Source: Trebonia sp963759545 (GTDB lineage Bacteria; Actinomycetota; Actinomycetes; Streptosporangiales; Streptosporangiaceae). Taken from it: DNA of 64,000 nucleotides. The notes below the pieces were generated by a model that saw nothing but the letters and a program-made list of their open reading frames with translations, did not search any database and was not told the DNA's origin. Below are positions 55,754-64,000 of the stretch, piece after piece. The DNA lies in contig CAVXAB010000045.1 of the NCBI GenBank assembly GCA_963759545.1, positions 14,516-78,515 of the forward strand, in the 5' to 3' direction. Position 1 is the stretch's first letter, and each line of letters begins with the position of its first letter. The position numbers and the translations under genes were made by a program.

Positions 55754-56668
55754 TCACCGCCCCTGGAAGACGCGCTTGCTGCTCGCCCGGAGCAGGAAGA
55801 AGGAACCGACGAACATGACGGCCGCGATGACCACCGACATGGCGGCCGCCTCGTAGCTGTTGTTGTCGTTGAACGCCAGGTCGTAGACCCTCATCAGCGG
55901 CATCCAGTCCGGGGAGATCGTGTTGGTGAGCGGGTAGAGCGTCTGCGGCTCGTTGAATACCTGGAGGGTGGCGATGATGGAGAACACCCCGGTGAGCACC
56001 AGGGCCGGGGCGATCATCGGGATCTTGACCCGCAGCGCGACCTGCCACTGCGACGCGCCGTCGATCCGTGCCGCCTCGTACAGTTCTGACGGCACCGCGC
56101 GCAGCGCGGTGTACATGACGATCATGTTGAACCCGGTGCCGCCCCAGACGCCGATGTTCACCACCGACAGCAGCACCACGTTGGTGCTGAACAGGTTGGG
56201 CATGGACAACCCGACGTGCCGCAGGATCTCCGGGAACGGCGACACGGTGGGCAGGTAGAGGAAGCCCCACAGCAGCGAGGCGATGACCGTTGGCACCGCG
56301 TACGGCAGGAAGATCGACAGCCGGGCGAACCGCTGGAAGCGTACCCGGCGCGCGTCAAGCAGCAGCGCGAACAGCAGGGCCAGGCCGAGCATCACCGGGA
56401 CCAGGATCACGCTGTAGACGAGCACCCGCACCAGTGAGGACAGGAACGGCTGATCGGCGAGCGCGCTGGTGTAGTTGCTCAGCCCGGCGAACACCTGCTG
56501 CCGGGCGCCGGCCCCCAGTCCCAGCCCGCTGACGTGCACCTTCTCCACCGACAGGTAGACCGTGTAGCCGATCGGGAGGAGCAGCGTGACGGCGTAGAGC
56601 ACGACCGCCGGGGTGACGAAGGCGTACGGCGCCACGCGCGGCGCCGTACGCCCTTGTGCCTGTTTCAC
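55754..56668 (-). CDS. Carbohydrate ABC transporter permease (MalF/GanP-type)
   Basis: A 304-aa permease starting at GTG 56668, overlapping the end region of the binding-protein gene (TGACGTGAAA). TM helices include PYAFVTPAVVLYAVTLLLPI and VLVYSVILVPVMLGLALLFA. The EAA loop reads EAARIDGASQWQVALRVKIP followed by MIAPALVLTG. It pairs with the MalG-type permease downstream in a CUT1 importer. Confidence 0.94.
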   Translation of the reverse strand: MKQAQGRTAPRVAPYAFVTPAVVLYAVTLLLPIGYTVYLSVEKVHVSGLGLGAGARQQVFAGLSNYTSALADQPFLSSLVRVLVYSVILVPVMLGLALLFALLLDARRVRFQRFARLSIFLPYAVPTVIASLLWGFLYLPTVSPFPEILRHVGLSMPNLFSTNVVLLSVVNIGVWGGTGFNMIVMYTALRAVPSELYEAARIDGASQWQVALRVKIPMIAPALVLTGVFSIIATLQVFNEPQTLYPLTNTISPDWMPLMRVYDLAFNDNNSYEAAAMSVVIAAVMFVGSFFLLRASSKRVFQGR

Positions 56669-56669
56669 G

Positions 56670-58021
56670 TCAGCCGGCCGCCACCGTGAAGCCGCTCTTC
56701 TTCATGTCGCTGACCACGGCCGACTGCACCGACGACAGCGGGGACAGGAATGAGCTCTTGCTGATCGCAGCGCTGCCGAACGCCGTAGTGAACTCGGAGT
56801 AAGCGACGTTCACGTCCGGGCCCCAGGTGACGTTCTGCCGCCTGGGAAGCGTAGTCCTTGGCCAGCGACCAGAAGTTCGGCTGGTTGGAGAAGTAGGACG
56901 GCGCAGAGCCGATCGCGGCCTCCGCGGCGCTGTCGGCCGGGTAGATGCCGCCCTGGGAGACGAGGGCCGCGGTGCCTGCCGCGCTGGTGTTCAGCCAGGC
57001 GACGAACTCGGCGGCGTCCTGCTGGTGCTTGGACGCGGCCATCACCGCGGTGGAGGAGCCGCCCCAGTTGCCGACGACGTTGGCGCCGGCCGTCCACTGC
57101 GGCAGTTCGGTCATTGCCCACTTGCCGGCCCCGGCCGGCGCGTCGGTCGGGAAGTCGCTGGGGGCCCAGACGTCGGAGACCCAGGCGATGTACTGGCCGT
57201 CGTTCATCCCCTTGTTCCACGCGGCGGTCCACTGCGGCTGGTTGTTGACCCCGCCGGAGGCGATCAGGCCTTGCCAGTAAGACATCACCTTCTGGCTGGC
57301 GGCGCTGTCGATGCCGACCGTCCAGCTGGTGCCGGAGGCTGACCACCACTGCGCGCCCGCCTGCTGCGCCAGCCCGGAGAACTCGCCCGGGTCGACGGCG
57401 GAGAAGGTACCCAGGTAAACGCCGGGCGCCTGCTTGGTGCAGCTTGGCGGCGTCGGCGGCGAACTGCGCCCAGGTCGTCGGCACGGTCAGGCCGTACTTC
57501 TTGAACAGGTCCGCGCGGTAGAACAGCGCCATCGGCGCGGCGTCCTGCGGCACCCCGTACAGCGCGCTGCCGCCCAGCGTGACCTGGTTCCAGTTGCCCG
57601 CAGGGAAGTCGCTCTTCAGGTTGTCGTCGTACTTGGAGATGTCCGCCAGGTAGTTGTTCGACACCAACGTGGGTAGCACCTGGTACTCGACCTGCGCGAT
57701 GTCCGGCGGGTTGCCGCCCTTCGCCGCTGCGAGCAGCTTGGTGAGGTAGGGGTCGCCGGCGCTTTGCGTCTGAACCTGCACCTGGATGTCCGGGTGCGCC
57801 TGGTTCCAGGTGGCGACGATCTTGTCCATGTTGGGCACCCAGGTCCAGAAGGTGAGGGTGACCTTCTGCCCCGACGCGGCCGAGGAGGACGAGGACGAAC
57901 CGCTAGCGGCGGTCGTGGAGGACGAGCCGCCGGAAGAGCAGCCCGCGGCGACCAGCGCGGCGAGTGTCACGCCGGCGATCGCGGTGGCGCGCACGCGCCG
58001 ACGGGGGTTGAGGAGCTTCAT
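56670..58021 (-). pseudogene. Sugar ABC transporter substrate-binding lipoprotein (two frameshifts)
   Basis: The N-terminal frame (58021 down to ~57440) has a lipoprotein signal with lipobox VAAGCSSGG, a Ser-rich tether and the start of a CUT1 solute-binding protein (VTLTFWTWVPNMDKIVATWN, LYGVPQDAAPMALFYRADLF). An extra base near 57430 shifts it to APGVYLGTFSAVDPGEFSGL and onward to NQPNFWSLAKDYASQA. A second near 56835 shifts it to NVTWGPDVNVAYSEFTTAFG and the end MKKSGFTVAAG at TGA 56670-56672. Restored length is ~450 aa, normal. It captures the oligosaccharide outside the cell for the two permeases. Confidence 0.86.
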
Positions 58022-58106
58022 TGACCCTCCGCAGTGAGAGATCGCAAGAGATTACCAGCGTGCCCAAGAGGCCCGCAGGGAGCTGTCGGCGACTGGCGCC
58101 GATGTC

Positions 58107-58120
58107 TGTGAACGCTCCCA
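58107..58120. promoter_or_regulatory. LacI-type operator O1
   Basis: TGTGAACGCTCCCA fits the palindromic consensus TGNGANCGNTCNCA with a central CG. It is nearly identical to O2, 78 bases away. Confidence 0.75.
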
Positions 58121-58184
58121 GAGTTGACTCCAGCTAAACGCTTGTCAAGATCTAGACTTCGCTGCTTTCATTCTGTTACTTGTC

Positions 58185-58198
58185 TGTGAGCGTTCCCA
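58185..58198. promoter_or_regulatory. LacI-type operator O2
   Basis: TGTGAGCGTTCCCA, same consensus as O1, 31 bases before the GH42 start. The 78-bp centre-to-centre spacing would allow looping by a LacI dimer pair. Confidence 0.75.
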
Positions 58199-58229
58199 GA
58201 TAACGATCGACGCAAATGATGGAGTTCTC

Positions 58230-60254
58230 ATGCACGCACGCTGGCCACGGCTCGACGGACTCGCCTACGGCGGGGACTACAACCCGGACCAGTGGCCCGA
58301 GGAGGTATGGGCGGAAGACGTCGCGCTGATGCGCGAGGCCGGGGTCACGCTCGTCTCCGTCGCGATCTTCTCCTGGGGCATGCTGGAGCCGAGGCCCGGC
58401 GAGTACGAGTTCGGCTGGCTTGACCGGGTGCTCGACCTGCTGCACGAGGCGGGAATCGCGGTGAACCTGGGCACGCCCACGGCGGCGCCGCCGCCCTGGT
58501 TCCTGCACCGGCACCCGGAGGCGCACCCGGTCACCCGGGAGGGGCTGGTGCTCGGCGGCGGGTCCCGCCAGGCTTACTGCCCGTCGAGCCCCGCGTACGC
58601 GGCCGCGGCCGCCCTGATCACCCGCCAGCTCGCCGCGCGCTACGGCTCGCACCCCGCGGTCGTGATGTGGCACGTCAACAACGAGTACGGCGCACCGACG
58701 GCGGAGTGCTACTGCCCGACCTCGGCGGCGGCGTTTCGCGACTGGCTGCGCGCCAGGTACGGCGACCTGCCGACGCTCAACGAGCGGTGGGGTGCCGCGT
58801 TCTGGTCGCAGCGCTACGGCGAGTGGGACGAGATCGACGTGCCGCGGGTTTCGGCCAGCGTGGTCAACCCCGCGTCGCGGCTCGACTTCGCCCGGTTCAG
58901 TTCCGACGCGCTGCTCGACTGCTTTCGCCGCGAGCGGGACATCCTCCACGAGCTCTCCCCGGGCATCCCGGTCACCACCAACTTCATGGCCAATAACTGC
59001 AAGAGCGTCGACTACTGGCGGTGGGCGCCGGAGGTCGACGTGATCTCCAACGACAACTACCTGATAGCCGAGGCCACCGACGGCTACCTTGACCTCGCGA
59101 TGTCCGCCGACATGACCCGCTCGCTCGCCGGCGGCGGGCCGTGGGTGCTGATGGAGCACTCGACGAGCGCCGTGTCCTGGCAGCCGAGGAACATCGCGAA
59201 GCGGACCGGGGAGATGCGGCGCAACTCCCTCGCGCACGTGGGCAGGGGAGCCGACGGCGTCCTGTTCTTCCAGTGGCGGGCCGGCCGGTACGGCGCCGAG
59301 AAACACCACTCGGCCATGCTGCCGCAGGGCGGGACGGGCACCCGCGTCTGGCGCGAGGTCGTCGAGCTCGGCGGCGAACTGGCCGACCTCGCCGGCCTGC
59401 GCGGCACCGTCACCGAACCGGACCTCGCGCTGCTGTGGGACTGGGAGTCCTGGTGGGCGCAAGAGCTCGAATGGCGGCCGACGGTTGACCTCGGCTACCT
59501 GGAGCGGATCCGTGCCTGGTACGAGGCGTCCTTTCGCGCCGGGCTGACCGTGGACTTCGCGCACCCGGCGGCCGACCTGAGCCGCTATCCCCTCGTCGTG
59601 GCGCCCTCGCTGTACCTCACGACGCCGCTGGCGGCCGACAACCTGCGCCGCTACGTCGAGGACGGCGGCACGCTCGTCGTCTGCGGCTTCTCCGGCATCG
59701 TGGACGCCAACGACCGGGTTTACCCGGGCCCCTACCCCGGAGCGCTTCGTGACGTGCTCGGCCTCACCGTCGAGGAGTGGCTGCCGCTGCGCGCCGGGGA
59801 CCGGGTCGGCCTCACCTGGGATGAACCCGGTATCGCGCAGCCGGCCGCCGACGCCTGGACCGAGGCGGTGATCCTGGCCGGGGCCAAGCCGGTGGCCTGG
59901 TACGCCAGCGGCCCGGCGGCCGGCGGTCCCGCGATCACCCGCTACGACCTGGGCGAAGGCCGCTCCTGGTACGTTTCCGCCCGCACCGACGCCCCGACGA
60001 CGGCGGCGGTGTTCGCCGCCGCCTGCGCCTCGGCCGGCCTCAACCCGCCTGCCGCCCCGGTGCAACCGGGCGCCTGGCCGCGCGACCTGGAGATCGTCCG
60101 TCGCACCGACGGGCAGCGCCGCTTCTTCATGCTCATCAACCACGGGGATACCGCGGCGGCCGTTCGGCTGGCCGGCCGCGTCATGACCGTCCCCGCCGGT
60201 GACGTTCAGGTGATCACCGGCGAGAGCGATTCCGGCGATCAAAGGAGATGCTGA
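58230..60254 (+). CDS. GH42 beta-galactosidase
   Basis: A 674-aa intracellular enzyme (no signal peptide). The GH42 TIM barrel begins YGGDYNPDQWPEEVWAEDVA. The acid/base Glu is E152 in HVNNEYGAP and the nucleophile is E309 in LMEHSTSAVSWQP. The trimerisation domain (LALLWDWESWWAQELEW) and a C-terminal beta domain (DGQRRFFMLINHGD) complete the normal length. It would cleave galactose from imported galacto-oligosaccharides. It is the first gene of the rightward arm and ends where GH53 begins (TGAATG). Confidence 0.96.
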   Translation: MHARWPRLDGLAYGGDYNPDQWPEEVWAEDVALMREAGVTLVSVAIFSWGMLEPRPGEYEFGWLDRVLDLLHEAGIAVNLGTPTAAPPPWFLHRHPEAHPVTREGLVLGGGSRQAYCPSSPAYAAAAALITRQLAARYGSHPAVVMWHVNNEYGAPTAECYCPTSAAAFRDWLRARYGDLPTLNERWGAAFWSQRYGEWDEIDVPRVSASVVNPASRLDFARFSSDALLDCFRRERDILHELSPGIPVTTNFMANNCKSVDYWRWAPEVDVISNDNYLIAEATDGYLDLAMSADMTRSLAGGGPWVLMEHSTSAVSWQPRNIAKRTGEMRRNSLAHVGRGADGVLFFQWRAGRYGAEKHHSAMLPQGGTGTRVWREVVELGGELADLAGLRGTVTEPDLALLWDWESWWAQELEWRPTVDLGYLERIRAWYEASFRAGLTVDFAHPAADLSRYPLVVAPSLYLTTPLAADNLRRYVEDGGTLVVCGFSGIVDANDRVYPGPYPGALRDVLGLTVEEWLPLRAGDRVGLTWDEPGIAQPAADAWTEAVILAGAKPVAWYASGPAAGGPAITRYDLGEGRSWYVSARTDAPTTAAVFAAACASAGLNPPAAPVQPGAWPRDLEIVRRTDGQRRFFMLINHGDTAAAVRLAGRVMTVPAGDVQVITGESDSGDQRRC

Positions 60255-61976
60255 ATGAAAAAGCGAAAGAGACAAGTGCTCATCGCGGCCCTCGCCACCG
60301 CCTCAGCCTCGGGCCTTCTGCTCGTCGCCGCGTCCGCGGCGCAGGCCGGGCCGGCCACCGCAGCTGGGTCACCGCCGGGCGCGAGCCACGTTCCGACAGT
60401 CAACTGGGCGCTGTCGGGCCAGGCGACCGCCACCACCTCGCAGTCCGGCAACCCGCCCTCGAACGCCATCGACGGAAACGCTGCCACCTCGTGGTGCACG
60501 GATTCCTACCCGGACACTCTGACCGTGGACCTCGGGCAGGTACGCAACCTTGATGGCATCGGCATCACCCTCGACAACGCCAGCTCCTCCGCCAACGCCA
60601 CGATCTCGCTGGCCACAGAGCAGGGCGACTGGCACACCCTGCCGACGGCACGCAACATCGCCCTCGACGCTGGCAACCCGATGTACGTACCCCTCGGGCC
60701 TAGCTCAGGTAATGGCACACCGCCAGGCATGAGCGCGCGGTACGCCCAGATCGAGGTGTGGGACAGCGGCGCAACCCCCGTCTGCATCGGGGAGTTCCGG
60801 CTGTTCGGTCCTGACCCGGCTGCGGCCAGCATGATGCTCGGGTCAGATCTCTCCTTCACCCCGCAGGAACTCAACGCCGGGGCCGTCTTCACCGACAACG
60901 GCGTCCCCGGCAACCCCGCGAACATCACGGCGCGAAACGGCGCCGGCTGGGCCCGCCTGCGGCTGTGGGTCAACCCGCCGGCCGGCTACAGCGACCTCGC
61001 CGACGACCTGGCCTTCGCCAAGACCATGAAGGCGGCGGGCCTGAAGCTGTACCTCGACCTCCACTATTCCGACTTCTGGGCCGACCCTGGCAAGCAGTGC
61101 ATCCCGGCGGGCTGGCCCACAACCCTGTCTGGGCTCACCGCGAAGGTTCAGTCATACACCAAGGGGGTCATCGCCGCCTTCGCTGCCCAGGGTACCCCGG
61201 TCGACATGGTCTCCATCGGCAACGAGATCACCAACGGCATGCTGTGGAGCGAGTCGGAGGAGACCAACTGGTCGTCGTTCGGCTGCACCGGACCGGGGGT
61301 CGGCGGCCTCACCTGGACCAGCAACACCACGGCCACCGGCTGGAGCAATCTCGCCCAGCTGCTCAAGGCCGGCATCGCCGGCGCGCAGGCCGGCAACCAG
61401 CCAGGTCACAAGCTGCTGATCGCCATCCACACCGACCTCGGCGGGAACAACGCCAAGGCGCAGGCTTTCTACTCCAACCTGGAGGCGCAGGGCGTCCCGT
61501 TTGACGTCATCGCGCTCTCCTACTACCCCATCTTCCAGGGCTCGCTGGCCGGCCTGCGGTCGAATGTCGACGAGCTGGCGACGCAATTCCACAAGCCGAT
61601 CGTGATCGCGGAGACCGAGTACTCCTGGACGCTCGCCAACGGAGACGGCCTCGGCAACGCCACCTGGGAGACGAGCCAGCTGATCGACGGTTACCCGGCG
61701 AGCCCGGGCGGACAGCTCTCCATGCTGAATGACGAGCTGTCCATCCTGGCCGCTGTCCCGGACGGGCTCGGGGCCGGGATGTTCTACTGGGCGCCGGAAT
61801 GGCTCCCGGGTGTCTCGTGGGCACCCGACGCCAGCCCTCCCGGCACGCCCGACGACAACGAGACCCTGTTCAACTTCCAGGGACAGGCGCTGCCGTCGAT
61901 CGGCATGTACAGCGATCCCGTCCGGATCTGCGTGCACTCGAACCCTTATTCAACCCCCTGCGTCATAGGCTCCTGA
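60255..61976 (+). CDS. Secreted GH53 endo-beta-1,4-galactanase with N-terminal F5/8C domain
   Basis: A 573-aa protein with a signal peptide (KKRKRQVLIAALATASASGL, cleavage near AAQAGPA). Residues ~45-185 are a discoidin-like domain (NWALSGQATATTSQSGNPPS ... CIGEFRLFGPD). The GH53 barrel follows: LGSDLSFTPQELNAGAVFTD, ARLRLWVNPP, the acid/base E324 in SIGNEITNGMLW and the nucleophile E453 in IAETEYSW. It cleaves beta-1,4-galactan or arabinogalactan type I outside the cell, giving oligomers for the ABC importer and GH42. An AAAGGAG site inside the end of the GH42 gene precedes the start. Confidence 0.95.
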   Translation: MKKRKRQVLIAALATASASGLLLVAASAAQAGPATAAGSPPGASHVPTVNWALSGQATATTSQSGNPPSNAIDGNAATSWCTDSYPDTLTVDLGQVRNLDGIGITLDNASSSANATISLATEQGDWHTLPTARNIALDAGNPMYVPLGPSSGNGTPPGMSARYAQIEVWDSGATPVCIGEFRLFGPDPAAASMMLGSDLSFTPQELNAGAVFTDNGVPGNPANITARNGAGWARLRLWVNPPAGYSDLADDLAFAKTMKAAGLKLYLDLHYSDFWADPGKQCIPAGWPTTLSGLTAKVQSYTKGVIAAFAAQGTPVDMVSIGNEITNGMLWSESEETNWSSFGCTGPGVGGLTWTSNTTATGWSNLAQLLKAGIAGAQAGNQPGHKLLIAIHTDLGGNNAKAQAFYSNLEAQGVPFDVIALSYYPIFQGSLAGLRSNVDELATQFHKPIVIAETEYSWTLANGDGLGNATWETSQLIDGYPASPGGQLSMLNDELSILAAVPDGLGAGMFYWAPEWLPGVSWAPDASPPGTPDDNETLFNFQGQALPSIGMYSDPVRICVHSNPYSTPCVIGS

Positions 61977-62281
61977 CCGAATGAAATCGTCCCTGCCTCA
62001 TCGAGCCAGGCCGGCACCGCCGCCGCGTCCTGCTGACCACCGGCGCCGGCGCGACACCAGGCGCTGTGCGAACTACTCACAACAAGGCGCCTGCCGCACC
62101 GTCGACCTCGGCCCGCTCCCCGGGCCGCCAACAGGCGATCAGCGTCACGCGCTGGCTGCACATCTACCCACGTCGCGACCGCCCCAGCTGCCCGCTACTC
62201 CACGCGTTCCTCGCACCCGCGTCGGCGCTTCCCGGTTCGCGCGCGGGACTCCGTCCGGCCGGCGCTCACCCGCCGGGAACC
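61977..62281. other. Intergenic region, no gene recognised
   Basis: About 300 bases after the GH53 gene. Open frames exist on both strands, but none has a ribosome site or recognisable content. No strong hairpin was found. Confidence 0.4.
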
Positions 62282-62291
62282 CTAGGCGAGC

Positions 62292-62996
62292 TCAAGCAGC
62301 AGTTCCACCATCTCGCGCGGGCCGGTTGATCGGGATCATGTGGTCGGTGTCGATCTCCCGGTAGCGCCAGGCCGGGTCGGACTTCGCGTGCTCCGCCGCC
62401 CGCCAGAACGCGCTTGCCCCGGTGCCCGTCGCCGCTCGCGGCTCCCGCAGGGCCTTGACGTAGGTGCGGCTGAACGGGAAGTCCTCGAGCGGCTTGGGCA
62501 GCCGGACCGCCTCGGTGAAGCAGCCGACCGGGTGCCAAGAACGGCGCGCGCCGAACCAGTCGACCTGATCCTCGTCCTCAAGCGGCCGGTGCAGCGGCTC
62601 AACCAGCCAATGGCCGCCAGGTCCGATCGCCGGCGCCTGGTAGGGCGCACCGCTGAGGTCGCGCAGCGACTGCCCGTCAGCCGGCTTGAACGCGTCCAGG
62701 TAGACGAGGTGAGCGACCCGGTCCGCGACGTGCTCAAGCGCCCCGGTGACCACCATGCCGCCGTAGGAGTAGCCAAGCAGCACGATGTCGGTCAGGTCCT
62801 CGTACAGGATCGTGTTCACCACGTCGGTCACGTGCGTGGTGAGGTTGACCTGCGGTGACGCCAGGTGCACGCGCTCGCCGATCCCGGTCAGCGATGGAGT
62901 GAACACCTCGTGCCCCGCCTCGCGCAGCGGCCCGCGCACGTACTTGAACCCGTACGACCCGCCCCACGCCCCGTGTACAAGTACAAACGTCGTCAT
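62292..62996 (-). CDS. Alpha/beta-hydrolase fold esterase (HNL/MES-like)
   Basis: ATG 62996 gives a ~234-aa alpha/beta hydrolase. The oxyanion strand is FVLVHGAWGGSYGFKYVRGP, the nucleophile elbow is LLGYSYGGMVV (Ser), and the catalytic His is in REIDTDHMIPINRP. It resembles plant hydroxynitrile-lyase/methylesterase-type proteins common in actinomycetes. The last codons look shifted: removing one base near 62308 would replace ARDGGTAA with REMVELLLELA and end at the TAG at 62282-62284, the more natural C-terminus. Substrate unknown. Confidence 0.88.
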   Translation of the reverse strand: MTTFVLVHGAWGGSYGFKYVRGPLREAGHEVFTPSLTGIGERVHLASPQVNLTTHVTDVVNTILYEDLTDIVLLGYSYGGMVVTGALEHVADRVAHLVYLDAFKPADGQSLRDLSGAPYQAPAIGPGGHWLVEPLHRPLEDEDQVDWFGARRSWHPVGCFTEAVRLPKPLEDFPFSRTYVKALREPRAATGTGASAFWRAAEHAKSDPAWRYREIDTDHMIPINRPARDGGTAA

Positions 62997-63112
62997 GGCG
63001 CGGACGCTAGACCCGCTAACCGTCTCCCGCAAGATCCTTTCGCCCAAATCCGAGCGCTGGCCGGCAGTGAGCGGCGGCCCTGGCATCCGCCAGGGCCCCG
63101 CTCTGCCTGCCT

Positions 63113-63610
63113 TCAGCCAGCCAGGCTGGACTCGATGGCCGCGAGTACCGCCGGGTCGTCGGGCACGGTGCGCGGCCTGAACCGCGCGACGACCGAGCCG
63201 TCGGGACCGAGTACGAACTTCTCGAAGTTCCACTGGATGTCGCCCGCCTCGCCCGACGCGTCGGGCACCGCGGTCAGCTCGGCGTAGATCGGGTGCCTGC
63301 CTGGGCCGTTGACCTCGACCTTCTCGAACATGGGGAACGTCACGCCGTAGGTCGTCGAGCAGAACTGCTCGATCTCCCCGGCCGTGCCTGGCTCCTGCCC
63401 GCCGAACTGGTTGCACGGGAACCCGACCACGGAGAAGCCCCGCGGTGACAGCCGCGCGTGCAGTTCCTCAAGGGCCGTGTACTGCGGGGTCAGCCCGCAC
63501 TTGGAGGCGACGTTCACCACGAGCAGTGTCTTGCCCGCGAGCGCGCCGAGTGTGGATTCTTCCCCGGCAAGAGTCTGCACCGGGAGGTCATAGATGCTCA
63601 CGGCGCCCAC
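63113..63610 (-). CDS. Glutathione peroxidase family (thiol peroxidase)
   Basis: A 165-aa protein. The peroxidatic Cys is in VNVASKCGLTPQYTAL, the Gln in GFPCNQFGGQEPG, and the Trp/Asn of the tetrad in DIQWNFEKFV. The second Cys (FPCNQF) is the usual resolving Cys of thioredoxin-dependent GPx enzymes. It reduces peroxides in the cytoplasm using thioredoxin or mycothiol systems, as actinomycetes lack glutathione. It starts with GTG at 63610 or 63601. Confidence 0.95.
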   Translation of the reverse strand: MGAVSIYDLPVQTLAGEESTLGALAGKTLLVVNVASKCGLTPQYTALEELHARLSPRGFSVVGFPCNQFGGQEPGTAGEIEQFCSTTYGVTFPMFEKVEVNGPGRHPIYAELTAVPDASGEAGDIQWNFEKFVLGPDGSVVARFRPRTVPDDPAVLAAIESSLAG

Positions 63611-63671
63611 GCTACCCGCACGCCCCGTGCGCCCGGGTGTACGGCCGGGGATACGCGGATGTCGCCCCCGC

Positions 63672-63852
63672 GACTATTGCCGCCGGCAGCACATCTACTC
63701 GACGCAGCACGGCGGCAACGGCGGCCCCGCGCGCAACGCGCTCGGCTCCATCATGCTGGCGATGTCGCTGATCATCGTCATCCTCGGCTACGCGGGCTAC
63801 CGCCTGCTTACCAGGGGCGAGCGCGGCGCCGGCGTGGCCGCCCTCCGCGATA
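63672..63852 (+). pseudogene. C-terminal fragment with a membrane helix, possibly ABC permease
   Basis: One frame reads RRQHIYSTQHGGNGGPARNA, then LGSIMLAMSLIIVILGYAGY and RLLTRGERGAGVAALR, which looks like the last TM helix and tail of a polyamine/spermidine-type ABC permease. No upstream part or start codon is recognised. The frame stays open past the terminator hairpin at 63887, while a TAA at about 63850 is in a neighbouring frame. It is therefore a truncated or frameshifted remnant. Confidence 0.35.
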
Positions 63853-63886
63853 AGCGGCGAGGGCTGGCCGGGCTCCGCTCTCCCGC

Positions 63887-63926
63887 GTGTGCCGTTGGGC
63901 CGGCCATAGCCGGCCCAACGGCACAC
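63887..63926. terminator. Bidirectional hairpin terminator
   Basis: A perfect 18-bp inverted repeat, GTGTGCCGTTGGGCCGGC / GCCGGCCCAACGGCACAC, with the 4-base loop CATA. It lies between the rightward fragment and the leftward partial gene. Confidence 0.85.
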
Positions 63927-63949
63927 GGGGGCGGCCGGGACGGGCAGGC

Positions 63950-64000
63950 CTACATCCTGGTGGCGGCGGCGAGGGCGGCGCGGATGACCGCGGCGTCCGC
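63950..64000 (-). CDS. 3' end of a leftward gene (partial)
   Basis: From the right edge the minus strand reads ADAAVIRAALAAATRM and stops at TAG 63950-63952, just before the hairpin terminator. The position after a bidirectional terminator supports a real gene end. Sixteen codons are too few to identify the family. Confidence 0.4.
   Translation of the reverse strand, partial: ADAAVIRAALAAATRM

Larger units (their letters stand above)
58022..58229. promoter_or_regulatory. Divergent promoter region of the galactan locus
   Basis: The 208-base spacer drives the ABC/lacI operon leftward and the GH42/GH53 operon rightward. It contains two LacI-type operators (58107 and 58185) and a TTGACT (58124-58129) that could be a -35 box for one of the promoters. 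Confidence 0.65.

Noticed and set aside
53576..56089. An 837-aa rightward open frame
   Set aside because: It lies antisense to lacI and the permease genes, whose motifs are unambiguous. Arg/Gln/Asp-rich shadow.
58176..60275. A 699-aa leftward open frame
   Set aside because: It is the antisense of the intact GH42 gene and has no recognisable content.
1..64000. tRNA, rRNA or transposase genes
   Set aside because: I looked for tRNA-like T-loop motifs (GGTTCRAATCC) and for DDE or recombinase motifs and recognised none. A covariance-model scan would be decisive.

Overview
The window is a high-GC actinobacterial chromosome segment. Evidence is the codon bias, a CvnABCD 'conservon', a DUF574-type methyltransferase, BTAD/AAA and LuxR/AAA regulators, and secreted discoidin-domain glycosidases. 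A Streptosporangiales-like or related filamentous soil actinomycete fits, but no marker fixes the genus. No tRNA, rRNA, CRISPR array, transposase or integrase was recognised.

Layout: 1-3742 is the 3' part of a large BTAD-cyclase-AAA-TPR regulator whose cyclase domain has lost metal ligands. 3949-5229 is a solitary DUF2399/TIGR02679 (Wadjet JetD-type) protein without its usual partners. 5290-9313 (minus) is a complete conservon. 9.6-12.6 kb holds a SAM methyltransferase, a patatin-like phospholipase and a PlsC-like acyltransferase. 12.6-17.1 kb holds an MMPL exporter divergent from a NarL/DesK-type two-component pair. 17.2-20.3 kb holds a cell-envelope group: UppP with an unusual hydrophilic insertion, divergent from a BlaI repressor and M56 protease. 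A SpoIIE-type phosphatase and fhs follow.

23.1-29.8 kb looks like an accessory insertion. The last 161 bp of fhs recur at 29812-29972 (2 mismatches) and flank 6.7 kb carrying a small peptide gene, a PLD-like protein, a TetR remnant, a methyltransferase and a LuxR/AAA regulator. 30.3-38.6 kb has a Nudix hydrolase, an OYE-type flavoprotein, an MFS/TetR pair, two tandem paralogous lipoproteins and a MetE-like protein.

38.8-45.0 kb carries two tandem secreted GH87-like (alpha-1,3-glucanase-type) beta-helix proteins. 45.4-48.1 kb has a TSUP permease, a glutamine amidotransferase and an ECF sigma factor. 48.4-53.8 kb is a small protein plus a giant DUF4132 protein. 53.8-62.0 kb is a galactan-utilisation locus: LacI, ABC importer, GH42 and secreted GH53, with two near-identical LacI-type operators between the divergent arms. 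An alpha/beta hydrolase, a glutathione peroxidase and two partial genes close the window.

A striking general property is that at least eleven otherwise well-conserved genes are broken by single-base frameshifts, and a twelfth (blaI) by an in-frame stop or shift. This points to indel errors in the assembly (or a decayed genome), and broken genes below are described as the protein they would encode when restored.
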